Assembly (NCBI GenBank): GCA_021324915.1
Contig: JAJPIC010000011.1
Location: 238,869-302,868, forward strand
Direction: 5' to 3'
Length of the DNA: 64,000 nt
Source of the DNA: Beijerinckiaceae bacterium
Lineage (GTDB): Bacteria; Pseudomonadota; Alphaproteobacteria; Rhizobiales; Beijerinckiaceae
A model generated the notes under the pieces. That model saw only the letters and a list, made by a program, of their open reading frames with translations. It did not search any database and had not been told where the DNA came from. Within the stretch, counting starts at the first letter, position 1; each line of letters starts with the position of its first letter. Shown here piece after piece: positions 25,249-34,677 of this stretch. The translations under genes were made by a program, and so were the position numbers.

Positions 25249-25404
25249 ATGCTTTGGACGATCCTGATCATTATCCTCATTCTGCTGCTGATCGGCGGGC
25301 TGCCGACTTGGCCCTATTCCTCCGGCTGGGGCTATTACCCGTCCGGCGGCATCGGGCTGATCCTGGTCATCATCATTATTCTCTTGGCCATCGGGCGTCT
25401 GTAG
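25249..25404 (+). CDS. DUF3309 membrane mini-protein
   Basis: Encodes 51 residues from ATG at 25249 with a strong GGGAGGTGAAC leader. Two hydrophobic helices (WTILIIILILLLIGGLP and IGLILVIIIILLAIG) flank the loop TWPYSSGWGYYPSGG, the hallmark of DUF3309. The family is common in alpha- and gammaproteobacteria and often sits in stress gene clusters. Function unknown. Its location 3' of the YciE-like gene fits that pattern. Confidence 0.85.
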   Translation: MLWTILIIILILLLIGGLPTWPYSSGWGYYPSGGIGLILVIIIILLAIGRL

Positions 25405-25575
25405 CGACGCCGCTGTGAAAGCTGCGCCGGAACGAAGCGAGAGGCGCTGCGTTCCGGCGCATGCAATGCATCCAACAGCCGGCGCCTTCTTTTGCTTCGA
25501 TCTGCGCAACGGGGCAGCAATCTTGGGCGAGGGCGTAGGAAGCATGCCTGTCAATAGCGCCGCGTGCGGCGCATC

Positions 25576-27519
25576 ATGATGCGCTGGATTGTTTCGCTCC
25601 TCGTTCCCGTTGCCGTCATCCTCGCGGCCGCGCGCCTGATCCATATCGAATATGCGCCGGTGCCTTCGCGCGACGAACTGGCGAATCCGCAGCAAGCGGC
25701 ACTCGATGAAGCTTATGACGTGCTCGGCCGCGCTATTTCCCCGCAAGAGGCGCAAAGCCTGCAAAAGAGCGCCGCCGGACGGGCGCTCCTCTCTCCGGAG
25801 GCCGGCGCCGTTCCCGTCAACCCTGATCTTGTGCGGCTCGGGCGGGACTCCTTCTACCGTGAAACTTACGGCAACGAATATTTCATCACCGACGTGCTCG
25901 GCCTCCTCAACGGCGGTTTGAGTGTCTTCGAAGTTGTCAAAGCGACGGCATTGCTTGCGGGGCGAGGCACCGACGATCTAAAAATCCGCTTGGCGCGCGA
26001 CATGGTGATCGGCGACCGGCTCATCGAGAAAGGCACGCTGATTTCGACCGGCATCGGCGTGCCGAAAGGAGGAGTCTTTCCGCTCGGCACGCGCGTAATC
26101 TATGATCGCGGCACCATTCGGATCGGGATTACCTGCGCGCTCTGTCATTCCGCCGTCAATGAAAACGGCAAGGTCATCGAGGGCGCGCCGAACAGAAAGC
26201 TCAATGCGGGCTTTCTGCTGGCGCTCGCTTCCAATCCAAACGCCTACTTCATGCATACCGGCGTGCAATCGATGGCGCCGTTCGAGACCGATCCCGCGCG
26301 CGTGGTGACGACGTCGGCGGGGACGCACGAGCGCCTGCCCGATCCGCAGAAGTTGCGGCAAGCCGTAACACGCATGCTCGCGAGCTGGCCGCCGGGCAAT
26401 TTCGATTCGAGCCCCGATCTTATCAACAATCCGACCGCAATTCCCTCGAGCTTCACCGCGAGCGGCTGGCCCTATGGCTGGAGCGGCCACGCGCTGATCG
26501 GCCCTTTTCACGGCCTCTCCGCGCTCAACAACAATGTGCATGCGCTCAATTCGGACACCACGGCGCAATATCGCGCGGCGCCGCAGTTGTTCGGCCTCGA
26601 TCCGGAGGTTTATCTCGGCATCATCCTGCAGGATGCGGCCAATCCTGTCTTCCGGTTCGATCCGCAGCGAGGCGGAAAGCCGTCCGCCGTGCTTGAGGCC
26701 GCAGATCCGACGCCCGGCACGCCCGGCCTCAATCGCTTTGCGGTTCTGCCGACCTATCCGCGCGCCAATTATATGACGGCAAACAGCCTGATCGCATCAA
26801 ATCCGGACGAGACGGTGATGCATTCGATCAATGCTATCGCCGCCTTTGAAAATACGTTGGGTCCGCCACCGGCGCATGTGCAGGCCGCGGCCATTGCGGC
26901 GGGACGCGCGGTTTTCGAGCGCGCCCATTGTGCCTCGTGCCATAGCGGGCCGGCCCTGACCAATAATCGCGTGCTGCCCGTCGAGGCAATCGGAACGGAG
27001 CCGACGCGCGCGAAATCCTTCGCCAGGACGCAAGCGAACATCGCATCCCCGAATATGTTTGCGCCCGATACGCCGACCGATCACACACAGGGCGCCAAGC
27101 TCATTGCCATTCCGATGGATCAGGATACGGCTTCGCAAGCGAAGCTCGCCTGGGGACAAAGCGGCAACGGCGGCTATAAAGTTGCAAATCTCATCGGCCT
27201 CGCCTGGTCGGCGCCTTATCTCCACGATGGCGGCGTTGCCGTCGGGAAAGATACGGAACGCGACCTTGGCGTCGCCGGCACCTCGCTCGAAGGGCGCGCC
27301 GCAGATCCAAAGAACAGCCTTCTTGCCCTGATCGACCGACGGCTGCGCGCCCGCGTCATTGCCGCCAATGCGGCTTCGCCCGAAGCGCAGCTCAGCCACA
27401 TCAGCGGCGCCGGACATGAATTCTGGGTCGATCCGCAAGCCGGGTTCAGCGCAGCCGATCAGCAAGCGCTCATTGCCTATCTCGTGTCGATCGATCGTCT
27501 CTCGACGGATGCCCAATAG
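25576..27519 (+). CDS. Di-haem c-type cytochrome (CCP/RoxA-like superfamily)
   Basis: Encodes 647 residues from the ATG pair at 25576; a GTG at 25564 is possible. An N-terminal hydrophobic signal/anchor (IVSLLVPVAVILAAARLI) exports it. Two haem sites are visible: CALCH at about 187-191 and CASCH at about 452-456. The segment YKVANLIGLAWSAPYLHDG matches the conserved C-terminal region of di-haem peroxidase/oxygenase proteins such as RoxA. Size (about 650) and motif spacing are RoxA-like rather than the 350-residue CCP. Substrate unknown. It precedes the alcohol dehydrogenase by 114 bases. Confidence 0.85.
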   Translation: MMRWIVSLLVPVAVILAAARLIHIEYAPVPSRDELANPQQAALDEAYDVLGRAISPQEAQSLQKSAAGRALLSPEAGAVPVNPDLVRLGRDSFYRETYGNEYFITDVLGLLNGGLSVFEVVKATALLAGRGTDDLKIRLARDMVIGDRLIEKGTLISTGIGVPKGGVFPLGTRVIYDRGTIRIGITCALCHSAVNENGKVIEGAPNRKLNAGFLLALASNPNAYFMHTGVQSMAPFETDPARVVTTSAGTHERLPDPQKLRQAVTRMLASWPPGNFDSSPDLINNPTAIPSSFTASGWPYGWSGHALIGPFHGLSALNNNVHALNSDTTAQYRAAPQLFGLDPEVYLGIILQDAANPVFRFDPQRGGKPSAVLEAADPTPGTPGLNRFAVLPTYPRANYMTANSLIASNPDETVMHSINAIAAFENTLGPPPAHVQAAAIAAGRAVFERAHCASCHSGPALTNNRVLPVEAIGTEPTRAKSFARTQANIASPNMFAPDTPTDHTQGAKLIAIPMDQDTASQAKLAWGQSGNGGYKVANLIGLAWSAPYLHDGGVAVGKDTERDLGVAGTSLEGRAADPKNSLLALIDRRLRARVIAANAASPEAQLSHISGAGHEFWVDPQAGFSAADQQALIAYLVSIDRLSTDAQ

Positions 27520-27633
27520 GGCCGGCGCGCATATGCGGGCGCGCTTCGACCAGGAACTTTAGGCGAGCCAGCAGAATTGCTCCGCGAACTTGCAGGCGAT
27601 CGCGCCTGAGCTTGTCCGTAGGGTGGACGTCAC

Positions 27634-28803
27634 ATGAGAGCGCTGACCTTTCACGGCAAAGGCAAGATCTATTGCGAAGACGTGCCGGATCCGAAAATCG
27701 TCGAAGGGCGCGACGCAATCATCAAAGTGACTTCCTGTGCGATCTGTGGCTCGGACCTGCATATTTATGACGGGATCGTCCCTACCATGCAGTCCGGCGA
27801 CGTGCTGGGCCATGAGACAATGGGCGAGGTCGTCGAAGTCGGCGCCGACAACAAGAAGCTGAAGGTTGGCGACCGGGTCGTGGTGCCTTTCACGATCTCT
27901 TGCGGCGAATGTTTCTTCTGCAAGCGCGGCTTCTATTCGGGATGCGAGCGTTCGAATCCCAACAAAACGATGGCCGAAAAGCTCTGGGGCCATTCCCCCG
28001 CCGGCCTCTTCGGCTATTCGCATCTCGTCGGCGGCTATTGCGGCGGCCAAGCCGAATATTTGCGCGTGCCCTATGCCGATGTCGGGCCAGTCAAGGTTCC
28101 GAGCAACCTCACGGATGAGCAGGTCCTTTTTCTCTCCGATATCTATCCGACCGGCTACATGGCCGCGGAATTCTGCAACATAACGGAAGGCGACACGATC
28201 GCGATCTGGGGCTGCGGTCCGGTCGGCCAGATTGCGGTCCGCTGTGCTTTTCTTCTCGGCGCCGGCCGGGTGATTGCCATCGATACGGTTCCGGAACGGC
28301 TCGAACTGGCACGCGCGAGCGGCGCGATCACGCTCGATTTCAAGAAGGAAGACGTCTACGACCGCATTCAGGACTTGACCAGCGGACGCGGCGCCGACGC
28401 CTGTATCGATGCCGTCGGAACGGAGCCCGAGACGACAAGCGGCGCCGATGCCGTAATCGATCGGGTGAAAGTCGCCACTTTCATGGGAACGGACCGCCCG
28501 CATGTCCTGCGCCAGGCGATCCATTGCTGCCGAAATTTCGGAACCGTCTCGATCGTCGGAGTCTATGCCGGTTTCCTCGACAAGATTCCAATGGGTTCGG
28601 CAATGAACCGCGGCCTCACGTTCCGCATGGCTCAGACGCCGATCCAGCATTATCTGCCGAAGTTGCTGGAGCTGATCGAGCGCGGCGACATCGATCCTTC
28701 TTTCGTCATCACCCATCGCGCGCCCCTGGACGATGGACCCGATCTTTATCGGACATTCCGCGATAAGAAGGACGGCTGCATCAAAGTCGTCCTGCGACCC
28801 TGA
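27634..28803 (+). CDS. Zinc-dependent alcohol dehydrogenase (formaldehyde-dehydrogenase-like MDR)
   Basis: Encodes 389 residues. Catalytic zinc ligands are Cys38 ([13 protein letters not shown]) and His60-Glu61 ([12 protein letters not shown]); the structural zinc has Cys90, 93, 96 and 104 ([15 protein letters not shown]). The NAD-binding loop is [12 protein letters not shown] with [11 protein letters not shown] giving the acidic cofactor residue. The long insert around residues 110-130 is typical of the glutathione-independent formaldehyde dehydrogenase-like group. The exact substrate is not certain. The SDR gene starts 11 bases after its stop, so the two form an operon. Confidence 0.9.
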   Translation: MRALTFHGKGKIYCEDVPDPKIVEGRDAIIKVTSCAICGSDLHIYDGIVPTMQSGDVLGHETMGEVVEVGADNKKLKVGDRVVVPFTISCGECFFCKRGFYSGCERSNPNKTMAEKLWGHSPAGLFGYSHLVGGYCGGQAEYLRVPYADVGPVKVPSNLTDEQVLFLSDIYPTGYMAAEFCNITEGDTIAIWGCGPVGQIAVRCAFLLGAGRVIAIDTVPERLELARASGAITLDFKKEDVYDRIQDLTSGRGADACIDAVGTEPETTSGADAVIDRVKVATFMGTDRPHVLRQAIHCCRNFGTVSIVGVYAGFLDKIPMGSAMNRGLTFRMAQTPIQHYLPKLLELIERGDIDPSFVITHRAPLDDGPDLYRTFRDKKDGCIKVVLRP

Positions 28804-28814
28804 TGGAGACAGCA

Positions 28815-29606
28815 ATGGCCGACACACGACCGCTCGCCGTCGTCACCGGCGCCTCTACGGGCATCGGCTACGAGCTTGCCAAGGTCTGCGCCGAGAACGG
28901 TTTCGATCTCGTGATTGGCGCGGACGAGCCCGAGATCAACGACGCGGCGGAAAGGCTCCGCCAGACCGGAGTTCATGTCGATGCCGTCCAGGCGGATCTC
29001 GCAACGCCCGAAGGCTGCGAGGAATTCTGCGCCGTCGCACTTTCGAAAAGTCGGCCGGTCGACGCGCTGCTCGCCAATGCCGGCAGAGGCCTCGGTGGTG
29101 CATTTCTCGACCAGAATTTCGAGGATGCGCGCAATGTGATCGAGACGAATATCACCGGCGAACTACAGATCATTCACAAGATCGGCAAGGAGATGCGGGC
29201 ACGCGGCAGCGGCAGAATTCTGATTACCGGCTCGATCGCCGGTTTCATCCCGGGGAGCTTCCAGGCCGTCTACAATGGGACCAAAGCCTTTCTCGACAAT
29301 TTTTCCTTCGCGCTCCGCAACGAATTGAAGGATAGCGGCGTGACCGTCTCCTGTCTCATGCCGGGACCGACGGACACCGAATTCTTCCGCCGCGCCGGCA
29401 TGCTCGACACGAAGGTCGGCTCGACACAGAAGGACGATGCCGCGGAAGTCGCCCGCATCGGCTTCGATGCAATGATGAAGGGAGAAGGCGACGTCGTAAC
29501 CGGCCTGAAGAACAAGATCGAATCGACGGTTGCCAACATAACGCCGGCCGAAGCGCTCGCCGAGCGGCACCGCAAACAAGCGCAGCCTGGCACGGCCAAG
29601 ACTTAA
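28815..29606 (+). CDS. Short-chain dehydrogenase/reductase
   Basis: Encodes 263 residues; ATG at 28815 has GGAG six bases upstream, unlike the ATG at 28803 that overlaps the previous stop. It has the SDR cofactor motif TGASTGIG, NAG (LLANAGRG), catalytic Ser in ITGSIAG and the YNGTK pair. A C-terminal Ala/Glu/Gln-rich extension ends the chain. Cofactor preference is unclear. It is in one operon with the zinc alcohol dehydrogenase, suggesting joint redox conversion of alcohols or aldehydes. Confidence 0.9.
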   Translation: MADTRPLAVVTGASTGIGYELAKVCAENGFDLVIGADEPEINDAAERLRQTGVHVDAVQADLATPEGCEEFCAVALSKSRPVDALLANAGRGLGGAFLDQNFEDARNVIETNITGELQIIHKIGKEMRARGSGRILITGSIAGFIPGSFQAVYNGTKAFLDNFSFALRNELKDSGVTVSCLMPGPTDTEFFRRAGMLDTKVGSTQKDDAAEVARIGFDAMMKGEGDVVTGLKNKIESTVANITPAEALAERHRKQAQPGTAKT

Positions 29607-29632
29607 AGAACGCTCTGCCAAGGACTAAAGGA

Positions 29633-29652
29633 AAGGCGGCCGAAGCCGCCTC
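29633..29652. terminator. Bidirectional terminator, UUCG-type loop
   Basis: GGCGGC and GCCGCC arms (outer A-T pairs extend them) around CGAA; read on the minus strand the loop is TTCG and the stem is followed by TTTCCTTT. It sits 27 bases past the SDR stop and about 25 bases past the stop of the convergent repeat-protein gene, so it likely serves both. Confidence 0.7.
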
Positions 29653-29677
29653 TCAAAAGTGAGCGCCGCAGACGAAG

Positions 29678-30034
29678 CTATTCGGCTCCGGCGAATTGTT
29701 GGGCATGCGCGCCCAAAGCGGCATCTTGCGCCGTCATGGGCTCGGTCACCGGACGCGCGCCAAGCGCCCCAAACCGCGCGGCTTGAACTTGTTGGGTATG
29801 TGCACCCAACGCCGCGTCTTGCGCCGTCATTGGCTCAGTCACGGGACCCGAGCGTGCCAATCCAAACGGCGAGGCTTCGACTTGCTTCGTGTGCGCGATC
29901 GCCGCGGCTTCTTGGGCGGTCGGCGGCGAGTTCAGATCATGTGCCGTCGCCTGGGGCATGATCCGGGCGAAAGCGCCGGTTCCGCCCAAAAGAAGCGCGC
30001 CGGCGGCAAGCGAGCAAACATAAAGATTGCGCAT
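29678..30034 (-). CDS. Small secreted protein with two PVTEPMTAQDAALGAH repeats
   Basis: Encodes 118 residues with AGGAGG four bases before the ATG. The signal peptide covers 1-23 (AAGALLLGGTGAFA). Three units of about 28 residues follow, each containing AxxAxxAHxxQV; the last two are nearly identical (PVTEPMTAQDAALGAH, QQVQAARFG). The first is diverged (PPTAQEAAAIAHTKQVEASPFG). Periodic tandem duplication is clear. No family recognised. Confidence 0.7.
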   Translation of the reverse strand: MRNLYVCSLAAGALLLGGTGAFARIMPQATAHDLNSPPTAQEAAAIAHTKQVEASPFGLARSGPVTEPMTAQDAALGAHTQQVQAARFGALGARPVTEPMTAQDAALGAHAQQFAGAE

Positions 30035-30388
30035 TTTGCCTCCTGTTCTCGCAATCCCGGTAGCGCCGCGAATGCGAAGATGCGCGCCGCTCCACCGAGA
30101 GAATCCGGTCCGCGTGCAGAATTCTTATCGGGGACGCTGCAGCGGGCCGCATCTTTGAACCCGCCAAAACTTGAAAGGTTCTTCTTAAATGAAGCCGTAA
30201 AGGCGTGGTATCGGCTTCGCTGTCCGCCAGCAATGATCCAGCCACTCAGTTGCTGGCCGCGCGGCATCTCGTGGGCCTTTCGCAAGCCGAACGCGTCGAA
30301 GCCGGCCCCGTTGCGGAACGATCAACCGAGCCAAGATCCAGCTCGCCTCGAAATCTCGCGCTCATGGGGCGCGTGATCCGCGATCGGC
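30035..30388. other. 354-base gap upstream of the small repeat protein
   Basis: No credible gene. It should contain the promoter of the gene starting at 30034 and the 3' end region of the molybdoenzyme transcript ending at 30389. I found no clear promoter, hairpin or repeat. Confidence 0.3.
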
Positions 30389-32569
30389 TCATGCCGACTT
30401 CAACAGGTCCTTATCGACCGGCAATTTGCGCAGCCGTTTTCCCGTCGCGGCAAAGATCGCATTGACGATGGCCGGCGCCGCTCCGGGCGTGCCGGGTTCG
30501 CCGATACCGCCGGGCGACTCGTTGCTGTCGATTAGATGAACTTCGATCGCCGGCGCCTCGTTCATGCGCAACGCCGGATAGGAATCGAAATTGTTCTGCT
30601 CGACGCGGCCGTTCTTGATCGTGATCTCGCCATAGAGCGCGGCGGTGATGCCATAGATCGTTCCGCCTTCGATTTGCGCTTTCACCGTATCCGGATTGAC
30701 CACCGTGCCGCAATCGACCGCGCAGACGATGCGCTTTACTTCAACGCTTCCATCTTTGTCGATCGTCACTTCCGCGATGTGAGCGATGTAGGAGCCGAAG
30801 CCAAAGACGAGCGCCACGCCGCGCGCAGAGCGCGGCGGCAACGGCTTGCCCCAATCGGCTTTCTCCGCGGCAAGGTCGAGCACCGCGCGAGCGCGCGGCG
30901 CCTTGCCGAGCAGAGCGCGCCGATATTCGACCGGATCTTTTCCCGCCGCCGCCGCGAGCTCGTCGACAAAGCCTTCGACCATGAAGGCGTTGTGCGTCAC
31001 GCCGACACCGCGCCACCAGCCGACCAGAAGGCCGGGCGGCGGTTCCTGGCGGACATAATCGATCAGCAGATTTGGAAAGCCATAGGGTCCGTCGGCTCCT
31101 TCGACCGCATCGCCATCGAGCCCATTTTTGAAGGCCGGCGGAGCCCAGCGGGAAAGGATCGAAGGGCCACCCACACGATGGTGAAATGCGATCGGCATTC
31201 CTTGGTCGTCGAGGCCGGCGCGCAGCCGGTCGTAATAATACGGCCGGTAAATATCGTGATGAATGTCTTCTTCGCGCGTCCAGATGATCTTCACCGGGCC
31301 GTCGACCTGCTGGCCGATACGCACCGTCTGTCCGATGAAATCGACCTCGAGGCGCCGGCCGAAACCGCCGCCGAGCACATGATTATGCACGGCGATTTTA
31401 TCGAGCGGCAGGCCGGTAATCTCGGCAGCGATAGCTTGCGCGCGAGCAATCACTTGTGTGCCGACCCAAATATCGCATCCGTCCTTACGGACATGAACCG
31501 TGCAATTGATCGGCTCCATCGTCGTATGCGCAAGCAGCGGTTCTCGATAGACCGCTTCGATGATCTTCGCCGCGCCCTTAATCGCTTTCTCGACGTCGCC
31601 TTCCTGCTTGGCCACGATGCCGGGCTTTTGCGTGGCGGCATCGAGTTGATCGACGATATCCTGCGTCGAGAGTTTTGCATTGACGCCCTCGTCCCAGGTT
31701 ATGGCGAGCGCTGCAAGGCCCTTCTTGGCGGCGCCCATGTGATCGGCGACGACGGCGACCGCATTGTCGATCTGCACAATCTGGCGCACGCCGTTCACGG
31801 CTTTGGCCTTGCTGTCATCGACATGAGCGAGCTTGCCCCCGAAGACCGGACAAGCCGCGACGGTTGCGACCTTCATGCCCGGCAGCCGCGTGTCTATGCC
31901 GTATTTGGCCGCGCCGTTGACCTTCGGCGGCGTATCGAGCCGTTTGGCCGGCGTGCCGATCAGCTTGAAGTCTTTCGGATCTTTAAGGGCCGCGTGGCTT
32001 GGCGCCGGAAGGGTGGCGGCTTTGTCCGCGAGAGCGCCATAGGCGAGCTTGCGCCCGCTCGGAGCATGGATCACTTGGCCCGCCTCGGCGCGGCACGTAC
32101 TCGGATCGACGCTCCAGGTTTGCGCCGCCGCCGAAATCAACATGGTGCGTGCTGCCGCGCCCGCCTCGCGCAGCGGCTTCCAAAAGCCGCGCACCGAAGT
32201 CGAGCCGCCGGTCACCTGAAAACCGATCAATGGATTGGCATAGAGCCTGTCGTCGGGCGGGGCATGTTCGACGTGGACTTGGCTCAGCGGAACCTCCAGT
32301 TCCTCGGCAATGAGCATGGGCATGGACGTATAGGTGCCCTGCCCCATCTCGACCTGGCAAACAATGATTGCAACGCGCCCATCGCGATCGATGCGGACGA
32401 ATGCATCCGGCGCAAATTCCTGCGCCGTCTGCGCCATGCCGCCTCGCGCGAACGCGACACCGAGAATCAGGCCGCCGCCGGCCGCGGCACCGGCCTTCAG
32501 GAAATTCCGGCGCGACAAGCCGGACGGCTCGCCCGCGCCATGCCCTTCGGCAAAACGATCCGTAAACAT
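30389..32569 (-). CDS. Molybdopterin-binding subunit of a xanthine dehydrogenase-family hydroxylase, Tat-exported
   Basis: Encodes 726 residues. A Tat signal (SRRNFLKAGAAAGGGLILG) opens the chain. Domains follow the isoquinoline-1-oxidoreductase beta-subunit type: MGQGTYTSMPMLIAEEL, a QVTGGSTSVRGF segment, VLGGGFGRRLEVDF, and the C-terminal catalytic Glu motif GGIGEPGTPG. The 2Fe-2S subunit gene lies 15 bases upstream. Together they should oxidise an aldehyde or N-heterocycle in the periplasm and pass electrons to the respiratory chain; the substrate is unknown. No cytochrome c subunit gene is next to them. Confidence 0.92.
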   Translation of the reverse strand: MFTDRFAEGHGAGEPSGLSRRNFLKAGAAAGGGLILGVAFARGGMAQTAQEFAPDAFVRIDRDGRVAIIVCQVEMGQGTYTSMPMLIAEELEVPLSQVHVEHAPPDDRLYANPLIGFQVTGGSTSVRGFWKPLREAGAAARTMLISAAAQTWSVDPSTCRAEAGQVIHAPSGRKLAYGALADKAATLPAPSHAALKDPKDFKLIGTPAKRLDTPPKVNGAAKYGIDTRLPGMKVATVAACPVFGGKLAHVDDSKAKAVNGVRQIVQIDNAVAVVADHMGAAKKGLAALAITWDEGVNAKLSTQDIVDQLDAATQKPGIVAKQEGDVEKAIKGAAKIIEAVYREPLLAHTTMEPINCTVHVRKDGCDIWVGTQVIARAQAIAAEITGLPLDKIAVHNHVLGGGFGRRLEVDFIGQTVRIGQQVDGPVKIIWTREEDIHHDIYRPYYYDRLRAGLDDQGMPIAFHHRVGGPSILSRWAPPAFKNGLDGDAVEGADGPYGFPNLLIDYVRQEPPPGLLVGWWRGVGVTHNAFMVEGFVDELAAAAGKDPVEYRRALLGKAPRARAVLDLAAEKADWGKPLPPRSARGVALVFGFGSYIAHIAEVTIDKDGSVEVKRIVCAVDCGTVVNPDTVKAQIEGGTIYGITAALYGEITIKNGRVEQNNFDSYPALRMNEAPAIEVHLIDSNESPGGIGEPGTPGAAPAIVNAIFAATGKRLRKLPVDKDLLKSA

Positions 32570-32584
32570 GCGCCTATCCCATTC

Positions 32585-33052
32585 TCAATTTGCGTCGGAG
32601 AGCTGTGCCGCGTGTTTGATAGCGGCGCGAATCCGGCCGTAGGTACCGCACCGGCAAATATTGCCGGACATGGCGTTGTCGATGTCCGTGTCGCTCGGCT
32701 TGGCATTGCTCGCGATGAGAGCAGAGGCCGACATGATCTGCCCGGATTGGCAATAGCCGCATTGGACGACTTCGAGATCGAGCCAAGCGCGCTGAATTTT
32801 ACGCCCAGCCGGAGTTTCCCCGACTGCCTCGATGGTCGTGATCGCGCTCGTGCCTATACTGCCGACCGGCGTGATACAGGATCTGATGGGATTGCCGTCG
32901 AGATGGACAGTGCAGGCACCGCAGAGCGCCATGCCGCATCCGAATTTGGTGCCGGTCATGCCGAGCACGTCGCGCAAGACCCAAAGAAGCGGCGTGTCGG
33001 GATCGACATCCGCCTGATGATTCGCGCCGTTGATTTTGAGGGAGAAGGTCAT
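32585..33052 (-). CDS. 2Fe-2S subunit of the molybdenum hydroxylase
   Basis: Encodes 155 residues from ATG at 33052, which has GAGG upstream; the ATG twelve codons earlier is less likely. The plant-type cluster motif CGMALCGAC is followed by a fourth Cys (RSCITP); the second cluster has CGYCQSGQ and CRCGTY. Both clusters are needed for electron transfer from the molybdenum subunit. It has no Tat signal of its own, so co-export with the large subunit is expected. Confidence 0.93.
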   Translation of the reverse strand: MTFSLKINGANHQADVDPDTPLLWVLRDVLGMTGTKFGCGMALCGACTVHLDGNPIRSCITPVGSIGTSAITTIEAVGETPAGRKIQRAWLDLEVVQCGYCQSGQIMSASALIASNAKPSDTDIDNAMSGNICRCGTYGRIRAAIKHAAQLSDAN

Positions 33053-33201
33053 GCGCACCTCTATCTGTCGCGCTGGTGTCCATTTCATTGCGCGACCGAA
33101 CCCAGTTTACATCCTGCGCCGAGATTTCGGCGCATTAATTTTTTCGCGGCATTTGACAATTCCTGCTGCAGCAAGACGCGGGAGAATTGCGGCGCAGTGA
33201 A

Positions 33202-33942
33202 TTAGAGTTTTGTGCCGCCGTCGACCCTCACGATATCGCCGGTGACCCAGCGCGCATGATCCGAAGCAAGAAAAGCGATCACCTCGGCAATATCGTCGGG
33301 TTGAGCGATGCGCTTCAATGCCTGAAGGCCGATCGCGAAGTTCCTGCCGGCGTCAGTCTTTGTAAAACTCGACATGTCCGTATCGACGACGCCAGGGGCT
33401 ACGCCGTTTACCCGGATGCCGCGTTCGCCGAGCGTGAACGCGAAATGTTTGACCAACGTATCGATAGCGCCCTTGGTCGCCGAATAGGCTGCCAATCTCG
33501 CGACAGCGGATCGGGCGACAATCGAAGAGACGAGAATGATGCTGCTTCCATCGGTTAGGATGGGAAGGAGTTGCTGAACGAGGAAGAAGGGTGCCCGGAC
33601 GTTGACAGCGAAGAGCCTGTCGAAATCTTCGATCGTCGTCTCTTCGATTGCTAGGGGCTTGGATATCCCGGCATTTGCAACGAGAATATCGAGGCGATCG
33701 ACTTTGGCGCGCACCTCCTTGGCGAGTGAGTGCGCGCCGCCAGAGGCCTCCAAATCGGCACCGACCGATATGGCCTTTCCTCCTGCGCTTTCGATCTCCT
33801 TGACGACAGCTTCCGCCTCGGCGGCGCTGCGACCGTAATGAACGAAGACAAGCGCCCCCGCTTTGGCCAGCGCCAGCGCGCTTGCCTGCCCGATCCCGCG
33901 CGAGGCGCCGGTTACGAGCGCGGTTTTTCCGGAAAGGCTCAT
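33202..33942 (-). CDS. Short-chain dehydrogenase/reductase (FabG-like)
   Basis: Encodes 246 residues from ATG at 33942 (AGGAG upstream). TGASRGIG binds the cofactor, NAGIS follows, the catalytic Ser is in VSSIVA, and YSATK gives Tyr and Lys. Ends with WVTGDIVRVDGGTKL, typical of the FabG group. Upstream, tandem 13-base repeats fill the region between it and the MarR gene. It is co-oriented with the MarR regulator gene, 115 bases apart, and may be in its regulon. Confidence 0.9.
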   Translation of the reverse strand: MSLSGKTALVTGASRGIGQASALALAKAGALVFVHYGRSAAEAEAVVKEIESAGGKAISVGADLEASGGAHSLAKEVRAKVDRLDILVANAGISKPLAIEETTIEDFDRLFAVNVRAPFFLVQQLLPILTDGSSIILVSSIVARSAVARLAAYSATKGAIDTLVKHFAFTLGERGIRVNGVAPGVVDTDMSSFTKTDAGRNFAIGLQALKRIAQPDDIAEVIAFLASDHARWVTGDIVRVDGGTKL

Positions 33943-33946
33943 TGTT

Positions 33947-34030
33947 GATCTCCTGGGCTGATCTCCCGGGCTGATCTCTTGCACCGGGTCTCTTGGCCGG
34001 TGTGTCTTGGCCGGGTCTTTGGGTCGATCG
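33947..34030. repeat. Short degenerate tandem repeat upstream of the SDR gene
   Basis: Units of about 13 bases repeat from 33947: GATCTCCTGGGCT (33947-33959), GATCTCCCGGGCT (33960-33972), then decaying copies such as GATCTCTTGCACC and TCTCTTGGCCGGTG to about 34030. It occupies the SDR 5' region and reaches close to its Shine-Dalgarno (AGGAG). Confidence 0.6.
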
Positions 34031-34056
34031 CTCGGGCCCGATCGTGCGAGCAGAGA

Positions 34057-34515
34057 TCACGCGCGGTGATCGGCGCCCTCGAGTTCGCTTGCGATGACGG
34101 CGCGCAGCATGGCACGCAGATCGGACGCACGCCTCGTCCCATAGGCCCCTTCAAATCGCGCCTGCGCAACCGACCAAGCTTTGCGTGCCTCTTCGAACCG
34201 TTTCTCGCCGGCTTTGGTCAAACGGACCTCCTTGGCCCGCCGATCGGCGGCGGAAGGCTCGATCTTCACCAGGCCGTCGCGCTCCAGAGGCAGGATGTTG
34301 CGCCCGAGCGTCGTGCGGTCCATGATGAGGACCTCCGCGAGCGCATTGATCGTCAGCGGCCCCCTGAACTTGAGCTGCGTGAGGATGGAAAACTGCGTCG
34401 TGCGCAGACCGCTCGAGGCCAGGAACTGATCATAAAACTGGCTGATATGCCGCGCTGCCGCGCGGACGGTGAAGCAATTGCAGTCCTCGAAATTCGCAAC
34501 TTTGTCGACCGGCAT
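34057..34515 (-). CDS. MarR-family transcription regulator
   Basis: Encodes 152 residues from ATG at 34515, which has GAGG nine bases upstream; ATGs at 34551 and 34602 lack a site. Winged helix: FSILTQLKFRGPLTINALAEVLIMDRTTLGRNILPLERDGLV, then the basic wing DRRAKEVRLTKAGEKRF. Near the start is NCFTVRAAARHISQF, with a Cys possibly useful for redox or ligand sensing. The control region 34562-34610 carries a palindrome also present upstream of the SDR at 36078, so autoregulation and regulation of that SDR are proposed. Confidence 0.9.
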   Translation of the reverse strand: MPVDKVANFEDCNCFTVRAAARHISQFYDQFLASSGLRTTQFSILTQLKFRGPLTINALAEVLIMDRTTLGRNILPLERDGLVKIEPSAADRRAKEVRLTKAGEKRFEEARKAWSVAQARFEGAYGTRRASDLRAMLRAVIASELEGADHRA

Positions 34516-34561
34516 CCCGCATCCTCGCGCAAGAACCGCATCCTCGCGCATCGAAGAGCGG

Positions 34562-34610
34562 TTGACAATGCACAATGGGCTCGGATATATGTGTATATGC
34601 ACTTTGTCAA
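34562..34610. promoter_or_regulatory. Overlapping divergent promoters with MarR-type operator
   Basis: Plus strand: TTGACA (34562-34567) and an AT-rich -10 near 34585-34591, reading to the DUF302 gene. Minus strand: TTGACA (complement at 34605-34610), reading to the MarR gene. The near-palindrome GTGTATATGCAC (34591-34602) lies between the minus-strand -35 and -10 and over the plus-strand -10. Confidence 0.6.
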
Positions 34611-34677
34611 GCCGCCATTGGGGGGCATTGTCCTCTGCGGCGGATTGTAGAGGGTCCGCAATTTCGGAGGCAGCGGC

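Noticed and set aside
30536..33205. An 889-codon plus-strand open frame opposite the molybdenum hydroxylase
   Set aside because: Antisense shadow of conserved Tat-exported enzyme genes; Arg/Asp/His-rich composition typical of reverse reading.
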